Below are positions 13,341 through 23,060 of a DNA stretch of 64,000 bases, piece by piece. The notes beneath the pieces are model-generated. The model had not been told where the DNA came from. It ran no database searches and saw nothing but the letters and a program-made list of their open reading frames with translations. The DNA is from Magicicada septendecula (Eukaryota > Arthropoda > Insecta > Hemiptera > Cicadidae), in assembly GCA_034769895.1 (NCBI GenBank), contig CM068373.1:200550134-200614133 (forward strand), given 5' to 3'. The translations under genes and the position numbers were made by a program. The stretch's first letter is position 1. Every line of letters begins with the position of its first letter.

Positions 13341-13628
13341 ATGGTTGAAAATCAGGGTGAAGAACAAATTTTCAATTATGGTATTCGTTGCATACTTGCA
13401 TTGTATGGTGCTAAAACGGCAAAAAAATTAAATGAATTAAGATTTAAACGATTTATTGCACTAGCTTCAAAAACGAAAAGTGTACAACTTTTTTTACTAC
13501 CTCCGACGGAAGATGCGGCTAAACATCATCTTAAAGAGTTTATTTACAAATCCAGCAGTGAAAAACTAATGTTTCAATACCTCCTGAACAATGGGGTTGG
13601 AAAAAAGAAAAAGTTTTGTTGCTCATAA
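13341..13628 (+). pseudogene. Segment after the nuclease domain
   Basis: The frame continues the GCDTTS block, with ILALYGAKTAKKLNELRFKRF and then FLLPPTEDAAKHHLKEFIY, a pattern that follows the nuclease region in family members as I recall them. A small frameshift near 13600 ends it. A frame from about 13659 then encodes the Cys-rich tail (CGCRKSG, SPACTVCSGNDC) and ends at 13839. The tail spacing resembles the tesmin/TSO1 CXC motif, but it is short and one Cys seems lost. Confidence 0.6.
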
Positions 13629-13839
13629 GAATGACGAAGCCAGCAGCACCGGATAACGTCATGAAAATAATTTTTAGCTCATGTAAAACTGAATGCGGTG
13701 CAGTAGGCTATGTGGCTGCAGAAAAAGTGGTCTGCATTTCTCACCTGCATGTACTGTTTGCAGTGGAAATGACTGTGATAATCACCCACCGATAGAAGAG
13801 CACCAAGACATCATTGAAGATATAAATGAAAATGAATAA

Positions 13840-16295
13840 ACATAAATATAAGTGTAAATTAATAAATTGTCAATAATTGATAAAAATTAGTTTTTTCTAA
13901 TTTTAAATATTAATTTAATGTCTTCCCTACATCTATTCTGTTAACATATTCATAATCAGGTACTTCGGAAACTCTTCAGTAATATTTTTACATCGAAAAT
14001 AAAATTTAAAATATAAATCTTATGAATTTTTTTTTAATTTTGAATTTTGAGTTTGAAAAATTTGTTTGCCCCCCTCCTAATGTTTCTGATTTTAAATTAT
14101 ATAAAAAACAAACATTTAAAACAAAATTTCATTGAAATCAAAGCTGTTTCTGACGATTCAGAAGTTTTGTCGATTTTTAAGCTTCATTGACTGGACTAAC
14201 TAAAATGGCGTCTTGTTGGGAGGAGAACGACCCCCACTACAACCTTCTCCCACCACTGTGCATTCTGTACTACGGAGTTCAAAAACGTTCTATTCCCGTG
14301 TGTCATCCTGTACATATCATTGAACAATCAAGACAATAGAATTTGTTCCTTTACGATTCTGAAACGTAAATGTATGTTTTTATTTTACAGCACGCAAGGG
14401 AAAAACGCAACATGAAGACGAAAGAAAATTGTGATTTGTGAGAATTGAATTGTCACCGATCCTTACCAAAATGTTTTACTGTTTAAAAGCTGCATCAAAA
14501 ACGTGGAAGTTTTTCTGATTTGCAAATTAACTTAAAATGTTAGGCTAAGTTTAAAAGATCCTCCCTTGGTTTTTAATAATTTAACTTGTAAATATATATC
14601 TATTATTTTAACTTATATTTTTTTTAGTTAAGATTTTTATAAGCATAATCAAGCATAATGGATCAGAGATATCTAAAATAATTCACAAGTAGTTTTTAAA
14701 TTAAATAGATTCACACGGTATCAGCCTAGTAATAATAATTTATTAATTATTTGTGGGGTTCCTCATGCTTTGTAAAATATATAGAATTGGTATTTTTAAG
14801 GTTTCTTTCACTACCATTCAACGCGTAAGAGAGTCGTTTCAAAATTTTTCTTTATTCATGAAAAAAGTTTACATTCATTTTCTGTAATGTTCCTTGTATC
14901 CAGCGTAAATACTAATGAATCCTAAAATACTCCTGGTAAACACACAAAAAAGTATATGGTCGAAGCTACGTTGAAGTTACAGCTATTTATATTCATAGTT
15001 CTAATGAGAAAAGAATAAACAATAAACAGTTTTCGGATGTCAGCGCTTTGGATTTACTATAGTTTTTAATAACCACCAAGAGATTATAAAAATCCTACAT
15101 CTTGATACGCTTCTTTCAATTCTTCCTACAACTCCCCTATTTTGTGTGTTCAGGTTTTCTGCAGCGGTACGTACAGTATGTATGCAAACGTCAATGTCTA
15201 GCTTCCCGAAATGCACGACATCTATTTAAGATGGTTTCATCTTCCTTAACATGTTATTAACAGTGAAACTCTTTTTTTTCTTTCGAGGAATATTTTACTG
15301 TTATGCATGTGCTAAACGGTCGTGACATGGCGTGATCAGCTTTTCGAACATAGCTCGCGATATTATTTTCTAACTTGGTTTAGAAATTTGTAAAATAAGT
15401 AATGTTTGACTAAATATTTATGGTAAAATCTGCGTTATTTCAGCTGTTGAAGCGTAGAATTAGTGTTATCTACTGTTGTAGCAAACGCTTAATTCATTAA
15501 CACCTTACAATTAATAGTAAATGTGATAGAAATTTATTTAATTTTATTATGTGACAATAGTTATTTTATAATTTGGTACTGTTTTAGCATTTATTAAATG
15601 TTTAATTAAGTTGTTAAGTTTGTGTAATTTTATTAAGCAATTTAATTTTAGCGCACTTGGATTGTCCATTATATATTTATATGATTTTTTATGATTTATA
15701 ATTTCGTTAATTACCAGAAATGGGAATACTTTTTACTTTTAACACAAAACTTTGATTGCGCGTGCACTTTAATAATATTCAGCTCTAATTTTGTTACGTA
15801 ATATAAATAAAATACTTACAAAAAAAATTAAAGTGAAATCTGCTAAAATTAAGGTAATGAAAATGTTTATCAACCTAAATAACCTTACATTTAACACATG
15901 ATAAATTTTTCATCCCACAGTGTTACGACTTAGGGAGAAAACATTATAGTCCCTTTATGTTCAGTCTTTGTTTTGTTCAATTCTGTAACGAATGCTGAAC
16001 ATCTGTTATCTATCTTATCGGCTTATTTTTTAATTCTGCATTATCCTAAAGGTACCACATTTAATGCAGTTTACACTGTTTCTGAAGAATTATTGTATTT
16101 CAGCCATTTTACTTGCTCACCCTGCCTGCATCTACATATTTTATTACTAATTTTATACATAAGTGTACACTTGAATCTCACTAATTGCCTACGAACATAT
16201 TTCATGGACACACAAACACAATAATTAATAATTCATAAACTAATCAACCAAATAAATAATTAAAAACCAGTAATTAAGACATTATTCAAACTATC
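13840..16295. other. Intergenic DNA between pseudogene and receptor gene
   Basis: No ORF with a recognisable motif. A polyadenylation-like AATAAA lies just after the pseudogene stop (about 13860). The rest is AT-rich with short poly-A and poly-T runs. Confidence 0.5.
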
Positions 16296-17468
16296 TTAAG
16301 TAAATATGGCAAATACAAATAACGAAACAATATCAAATGTTATTAAAATTATTCCAAAGTCTATGTCAAAGTATCCGCAACTCAATTTTACATTGGTGTA
16401 CAGAAGATGTCGAAGACATGTTTTTGTATCTTGTCTCAACGTACTCAGTTCTTTCTTATAACAACAGCTACCTAACAGTGCAATGATTTTCTTAAATTCA
16501 AACCGTATTGCTGTGCACAATGATATGGGGACCATTTCTAATTGTATTGAGACCACTATAATGTACGGGATATAGGAATAATTTATGTCGCTTGCAGCCA
16601 TCAGTACGCTGTACGTTCCTAGAAAGACAGTTACAATCAGCTGGAAACACATCAAATACGTGTAGAAATCTTTGGTTGTTCTCACCAAGTTATTAATTCT
16701 GGCACATGTTATTTGAATTTTTTTGAAACGTCTCAGATTATGTTCCAACATGTTTGATCTGTGTAAGTAATGTAAGTAATTAAAATTACTGGTCCAGGCC
16801 TCTCTTGCAACTTCGATTCTCTCAATGCCCTCAACAGCATTACGGACACAGTAAACACTGTAGTATACCCTTAGCAGTATGTGGAGATATTGTAGCGAGA
16901 GAAAAACTGTAAAGATGAATAATGAGTTTCTTGTTAATAATCCGTAAGTAGTAGGAATCACTTCTAGCACATTGTGTTGGTGTTGTAAGGCAAACACAAT
17001 AAAGTTTTGTATACGAGTATATCGAATATACACATGGGTTCCTATTGTAATAAATGCAAATGAGTATATAACGCACGCAATTTTAACCTTCACATACGGT
17101 ACTGTGACACCAACACTTTCTAAGCAGCTGTCTATGTAGTTCAAGTTCCTGAATATACTGTTGTATACGTCATGATACATAATATACTTTATTCTGTAGT
17201 AGATGAAAGTGCTTAAGCTAACTGTGTCCATGAGTATATACACGACAGTTGCGTACGTAGCATGCTGTATGGTGGATAATCTCAGTAACAAGTAGACCAC
17301 GCAGGAGACAGTGTGGATCACGGAGACCAGCCAGCAGTAGGCTTGTACAGTCCGTCTCAGTTTGGGGCTGCGACAGTCTACAGTGTAGAAACCGCACAGT
17401 GTGGTGCATATAGATAACGGTAACATTGCTGCGTCCACAGTGTTTCTCATGGCGGTGGCAACTGGCAA
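16296..17468 (-). CDS. Insect gustatory receptor (7tm_7 family), single exon
   Basis: An intact 390-residue minus-strand frame has the hydrophobic profile of a seven-transmembrane insect chemoreceptor. Segments lie near residues 11-30, 42-63, 72-92, 129-148, 180-208, 268-290, 298-318 and 368-389; one or two of these need not span. Length (about 380-420 usual), many scattered Cys/Tyr residues and the C-terminal block GYFDIDFGIILITFDIVSLFVFAIF fit Gr proteins. The family's C-terminal TYhhhhhQF signature is degenerate here (SLFVFAIF). Grs act as ligand-gated cation channels in taste neuron dendrites. The Met was chosen because it gives a normal N-terminus and no better upstream start exists. Lack of introns is notable, since many Grs have conserved C-terminal introns. 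It could also be a divergent Or; Gr is preferred. No ligand can be assigned. Confidence 0.8.
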   Translation of the reverse strand: MPVATAMRNTVDAAMLPLSICTTLCGFYTVDCRSPKLRRTVQAYCWLVSVIHTVSCVVYLLLRLSTIQHATYATVVYILMDTVSLSTFIYYRIKYIMYHDVYNSIFRNLNYIDSCLESVGVTVPYVKVKIACVIYSFAFITIGTHVYIRYTRIQNFIVFALQHQHNVLEVIPTTYGLLTRNSLFIFTVFLSLQYLHILLRVYYSVYCVRNAVEGIERIEVAREAWTSNFNYLHYLHRSNMLEHNLRRFKKIQITCARINNLVRTTKDFYTYLMCFQLIVTVFLGTYSVLMAASDINYSYIPYIIVVSIQLEMVPISLCTAIRFEFKKIIALLGSCCYKKELSTLRQDTKTCLRHLLYTNVKLSCGYFDIDFGIILITFDIVSLFVFAIFT

Positions 17469-18613
17469 CGCTGTTGAACTTGGTCGTATTGATTACTATA
17501 AGAAAATCATCGATTACTGTTGACCTGTGAACTAATTCATTATACTAATAAGTTTATTTCCACTAATGTATTACAATAATATACACTGAAAATTATAACG
17601 AAGCCCTTTACAGACAATAACACACAGACATCACCAAAATATCCATTAATCAAATTAAAGTAAACAGGAATGTGCCAAAATCGCATTCATGTCAACGTTA
17701 CTTTTATTTACACAAGTCAAGGAAAAAGACTTGCATAACACATGAAATATATAAATTTGACAAGAGTTACCACATATAATTTTTGATCAGACAATGAACT
17801 GTTTTTACCAGTAAAATTATTTGTTAGAAATTCCTAACAACAATATTAATTGTGTGATAATTGTTTTATCTTATATTAAAGTTACAAAACTTTAACCTTC
17901 CACGCAAATCATGCTGTGCTTACCACTGAAAGTTTTGTATTAGAAACAGAAGAAACTTATGTTACAGAATTCATTGGCATAGAGTTTTGGAAACTGTGCA
18001 ACAATTGAGCCTCAAGGTTGAGCCTCATTGCCTCATAGTTTTATCACCATATAGCTACAATGCTTATTCCTTGGTACCCTAACACACTGAGCACCTTTTG
18101 CAATTAATTTACTTTACAAAGTGTGTAAGTCAAATTTATAAAATCATAACTGTAATTCAATAACGCATCTAACTTGGTATTGTTAAGACAGTTTCCCTGA
18201 TTGGTCTTTGCATGAGTGGAAGTTATTTGTATAAGTGTGCGAGATCTGTACTGACTGGCAATAGGCCTATACGCGAAGTGCAAGCTTGTAAGACGATGAG
18301 AAACAACTTGTAGTTCACAATATTTTGAATCGGTATACATTCGGTTTTGCAATTTTTTGTGTAAATCAAGTAACTGATTAATTGCTTATTGGTTATTCCC
18401 ATAATAACATAATCGTGGCTTTAAAAAGACTTCGTAGTCAAACTGTGAAAACCGCAGGTACGTAAATACTAATAATTTCCAAACCGCCAAACCTGTTGTA
18501 CTGAGCTTTGGTCAGGAGTGTGTGTGTACGTCTATGTCATGTATCACGGTTCCATGGTTCTGTTACTCGCCATCTTAGTGTTGCGTCGGGACGCGTGATC
18601 GAGGCTAGAGAAT
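17469..18613. other. Upstream flank of the receptor gene
   Basis: No coding motif recognised. The first few hundred bases presumably hold the receptor promoter, but no convincing core promoter motif was picked out. Confidence 0.45.
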
Positions 18614-18625
18614 TATTATATTATA

Positions 18626-18886
18626 AGCAGAACTATCACTGTTGCACACCACTATATAAAAATTATTCCGATTAGCGCTTTCAAGCTTCACAGCTCATCG
18701 ACAGATCGGATATGTCAGATAGATATCAGATAGATATGTCAGCTCATCGTCAGATAGATATCCGATCTGACGATGAGCTGTGAAGCTTGACAGCGCTAAT
18801 CGGGAAAATTTTTATATAGTGGTGTGCAACAGTGATAATTCTGCTTGTGATTTTAACCACTAACACAACTTTCTTCATTAAACTTC
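18626..18886. mobile_element. Hairpin element copy 2, 12-bp target duplication
   Basis: Related to the 12.25-kb copy: same outer arms containing TTGCACACCACTATATAAAA and its complement, and the same one-sided tail TAACACAACTTTCTTCATTA. It is flanked by TATTATATTATA at 18614-18625 and 18887-18898. The arms are longer than in copy 1 (about 86 bp each, including AGCTTCACAGCTCATCG and its complement), and the centre holds extra small palindromes of the type CAGATAGATAT. Exact ends are uncertain by a few bases because the duplicated sequence is low complexity. No protein is encoded. Confidence 0.8.
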
Positions 18887-18898
18887 TATTATATTATA

Positions 18899-19929
18899 CA
18901 CACAAGCTTCTAAACGATAAATATGATCACAGCACACACAATGGTAAGAGCAATCGGCGGCATCAGCTGGCAATGAACCCATTTATTTATTATATATAAT
19001 AATTTCTCAATTATTCTTCTATCCTTTATTACGTCAAGATCTCTTCATTATGTTCTCTTTATTCATTTATTTTTTTATTAAATGAAAACAAGTTCTAAAT
19101 CATCTTTGATACGCTCATATTTCATGTCATCTATTCTAGTGTACTTTTCACACGCCTTCTGAATTCCAATTCCATAGGTTTTATGCGACTGTGGTAGCGA
19201 GTCATTGTCCATCATCGCTCTCGTACGTTAACACTATGCCACGACCTTAGAAAATTTCAGTTACGATTCCTGTAGGACATAATTCTTAACACATTCATTG
19301 CTATGATTTTATGTCTTACTCGCCCTAGGTGATCATTGTTTTTTTCTTGTCTTGTAAATGCGTCACATAGATATAACGTCCATAAAATGTCCATAGTTTT
19401 AAAGAGACAAATACAGGTAAAGTAGTATAAATATTAGGCTAATTGAAATAAATTAAATATTTTTTATATCTACTAAAACAGAAAAATATCTGACAACTGT
19501 TTCATCTTATTATTAGTTACAATTGTTAAAGTTTAAAAATAAACTGAGAAACCTTCAAAACATTTGTGTGTTAAAAAAAAAAAACAGGAACATATGGTTA
19601 GTTGTACGGAAACCAAATATACAAAACGTAGTAAGCAAGGAAATTTTTATTTTTTGGCAAATTAAAACGTTCTACTGGGAAAGTTATAGTAAAAGTTCTC
19701 CCTTTTTATTCTCATTACGGTTTTTTGGACTACTTATTTACAAGTAAGTTTTTGACTATTATTAATTATCTATGCAGTCGTCATGACAGCACACCATAGT
19801 GTTACTGCGGTATTAAACTAATTAATAATTAAAAATTGTATTATTGGATTATCTTACTGTAGTTACTGCTGAGTTATTTATATAGCTAATTATTTGAGTT
19901 TTCATAAAACTAAATTGATGGTCTGTAGT
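18899..19929. other. AT-rich intergenic DNA
   Basis: Nothing recognised beyond short poly-A/T runs. Confidence 0.5.
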
Positions 19930-20240
19930 AAACATGGACAGGCCATATATGTATTGCTGAATAGAGAAGAGATAAAGGAAATTTGAGAGTTCACCTATTT
20001 AGGAAATAAAAATCACAAAAAACAGAAGTAAAAAAAAATTTGAGTAGTATCGGATAGGCTGCAGTTGCATTTAATAGTAAATGGAAATTACTGACTTCTA
20101 AAGAAACAGCCCTGGAAACAAGGAAGAGGTTTCTGAAGAGTTAGATATGAAGCATAGGACTATATGGATGTGAGACGTGGACAATTAGAACAGAGGATAT
20201 GAGAAAACGTGAACGACGTGTCCTTTGTAATGCAGCGCAC
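19930..20240 (+). pseudogene. LINE reverse-transcriptase C-terminal remnant
   Basis: Joined across frames and stops, the plus strand reads as the region after the RT palm in many LINE ORF2 proteins: EFTYLGN near 19990, SDRLQLHL with SKWK-like residues near 20050-20090, ETRKRFL-like residues near 20120, and YGCETWTIRTEDMRK near 20160-20205. Many stops show it is old and dead. Which LINE clade it belongs to cannot be decided from this part. Confidence 0.65.
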
Positions 20241-22482
20241 ACTTACGCGTAAAACACACGTCACTCCCGAGAGAAGTAAAAGATGATTTATCACGTTGTC
20301 GGCTCTGTTAGAGCAAAACTTTGTTCTAACCCTGAATACAGATTGTTCTCGTATATCGTTGTCTGTCACAGACAAAAAAATTAATTATTCTCACAGCTGT
20401 TACCAATTTTCATTACAAATACCGTAATAACCGACTATATTAATTGCAGTATTTATATTGAAAGCAGTCCTATTTTGTTTTTATTGTAAATATGAAATAC
20501 TAAACATTATAGAAATTTTGCTGAAATATCTATTTACATAAAAATAACCGTTACTAATACACAATCCATTCTGCAAATTAGTATGTGTACATTATTAATA
20601 TATTTATATTACTTTTGTGTTATTGAAACACAAACGTTTGTAATACACGGATGCCTCTCTTACTTAGAAGGATGCAACATACGAGTGTGTTAATAGCCGT
20701 CCTTTTGTATCAAGTAATATTTAGACACAGTTTTACAATAATAGTGGGACGCAAATAACTTTTAAGCAGCCCAGTTAAAAAATTCTGCATTTATTTCCCC
20801 GCAAACACATGATTTGTTTTTTCTTTAATTTTTTTATATTGAAAGCAGCAGATAAGAAAGTATTCTGTATCAGAAGATTCTGTACACCACCTATTTGTCA
20901 ATATATGTCGACTATCACATATTCAGCGACTAACTAATTGGTGTGTAATGGAAGTATAAAATGTTTATTGCTAATAAATATTTATGCTTTATTACGTGAT
21001 TAAATTGTTTTTGGTGGGCCTATGTTTTTATTTGTCATTCGATACACAGAAAGAGAAAACAAACAAATGTGATTGTGCCTGAACAGAATTTTTCAGTTAG
21101 GATAGAAGTTATTAGAATACATACAAAGTAGACACACAGCTGTAGGGAATATGTCTTGTGAAAGGATTCAGAGGTTGGGTATAGAAAGCTCAGACTCTAG
21201 AAGGCAAGTATAGTATCAATTTAAATACAAATATTCTGTTCCAAATTATTGAAATTTGATCGGAGGATGTAGCAAGGCAATGAAAAATAAGTCTAAATAT
21301 TTCAAAATACAAATAAATTATAGTTTTCTAATAGCCTGTAGAATCCACACAAGAATTGAAGTGTTACTAGCCTTCAAGTCTAAATTGATCTTTGGTAAAC
21401 TATATTATGGTCTGAAACTTTTCGTCGGACAGTGCAATAAAACTATCTTGTTTGTTATTGAGTATGAAAGTAAATTATGTCTTTAATGACTGTTTACGAT
21501 TGAGTAAGAAAATTTTATTTCATAAAAAATATTTAATATTGTCCTTACCTTGTATAAAACTTCAAAACTTTTTCCTGCTTTTTCTCTATTCAAAAATTTG
21601 ATCCTAAATTAAGTCTACGTAGCTGACACAATTTTGATTTGTAATTAAATTTTTATTCACATAATTGTTTTACGTATTATATATTTTATACTACTACGTA
21701 GTTGTCCGACTTTGTTGCGAATACATCAACACCGGAGACGGTGAAAGAACACACGTTTTATTGTAAGTAAACAAAGTTTTGGTTATATAACCAATTAAAC
21801 AATAAGAATCATTAAAACTCTTGAATTAACGAAATCGCAGTTACAAATATGTGAACAGCATCACATAGTACAGTCCCCTGTAATGTACAAATTAATAACA
21901 TTGAAATATCTTGGTTTAAATCTCCTTTACGCAGGCTAGTCAAGATCACCAACGACATAATAATAAAGACTGGGAGCTTTTGATATTACTCCGACATCGC
22001 GGAATGTGCTGTGTGTAGCTAGCTGGGCTTAATTATTACTTCCTTTGCCATAATGTCCTAATATACACTCAACAGCAATGTTTTTAGTGGTTGTTTTATT
22101 TCTTCTACTTTTATTCCGTTGGATTATATTTGACTTTACTAATTTACTAGTGTGTACTGTTTGGTACAGAGAAAACGTTTAACTATAAATTCCGGAATGC
22201 AGTAAAATAGGAAATTTATGGTAATTGGTAAAAAAGTTGTTTCTAAAACCCTGTGGCACTTATAAATGATTTGTATATAGGTATCATCTGACACCATTAA
22301 CTCACCACAAATGTAACAAAAGGAATCTGCAGACTTTTTACAGCCTCTTGACGCCATTTCGAACACTGTATGTTTGCTTTTTAGCGTATATCCGCCAACA
22401 CAAACACTTTTGATCGCGGAGGATACGTACCGACGGTTGCCCCAACACTGACAGTTGAGATGTACAACACGTTTAATGACGA
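20241..22482. other. AT-rich intergenic DNA
   Basis: No motif-bearing ORF. Nothing supports a gene. Confidence 0.5.
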
Positions 22483-22554
22483 AAGTGCTGCCATCTGCCG
22501 GTTTATGATGTCAACGATTCGTTTTCATCATAAACCGACAGATGGCAGCATTTC
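22483..22554. repeat. Small hairpin element
   Basis: GTGCTGCCATCTGCCGGTTT is followed within 20 bp by its near-perfect complement (AAACCGACAGATGGCAGCA), giving arms of about 28 bp. ATGGCAGCA-type termini are common in small arthropod repeats, but I cannot name this one. About 170 bp downstream a diverged direct repeat (TCATATTTGTGAT...TTTCGA, near 22580 and 22765) indicates further old repeat sequence. Confidence 0.7.
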
Positions 22555-23052
22555 CTATGTATTTAAATCTGTCAGTACGTCTTATATTTGTGATTTTTTT
22601 CGATATATAACACATTTGGCTGGTCCAAAAAGACGTCGACACAACGACTAAAATCGTGAGTTTTTTATTTTCTATATTTCTATATTCTATTATATTATGT
22701 CTATTATAAGCCGCAAAATAATACGTTTTATACGAAACAAACCTATTTCACTCTGTCATTAAGTCTCATATTTGTGATATTTTTCGACATATACTACATT
22801 TGGCAAATTGCGATTTGCAAAAAATTCTGACGTGATGGAAAAAAACTAAGGTCATTTTTGGATTCATCGCACAAACATACATAGGAATCAATCATAAAAA
22901 ATTACAAAACAGAACCATCGCAGGCTTGTGTAATAATTCACAAACAACCAACTCGACCCTAGTGTCGCACTTACACACCACACTTCAGATACAACAAGTC
23001 GCTCGCACAGAGTTTTAACAATTGAACCAATTACATTTTACTAATTAACTGA

Positions 23053-23060
23053 GCCACAGT
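23053..23060. repeat. 8-bp target duplication, hAT copy 1 left
   Basis: GCCACAGT directly precedes the terminal repeat and is repeated exactly at 26648-26655 after the other end. Eight-bp duplications are diagnostic of hAT insertion. Confidence 0.95.

Larger units (their letters stand above)
9110..13839 (+). pseudogene. Broken gene of a metazoan Cys/PIN-nuclease/CXC-tail family
   Basis: Colinear plus-strand frames spell out one long protein with many lesions. In order: a start codon at 9110-9112 and an intron (9113-9233); an N-terminal Cys motif (FCCICQQ); a second Cys block (NCFICTKELC) near 9580; SVNDL...NAKYHR near 9730-9770; a long helical core (HVIMSAVRPRSFLSPLQVGL near 10360, AVRAHSLVQLAL near 11300); a PIN/FEN1-like nuclease region (12616-13310); and a Cys-rich CXC-like tail with its stop at 13837-13839. 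From memory, large uncharacterised proteins with this architecture are widespread and multicopy in cnidarians, molluscs, fishes and arthropods; their function is not known to me. At least eight frame changes or stops are visible, plus an inserted hairpin element. It is a dead copy but not an intron-less retrocopy. Whether the family is mobile cannot be told here. Confidence 0.8.
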
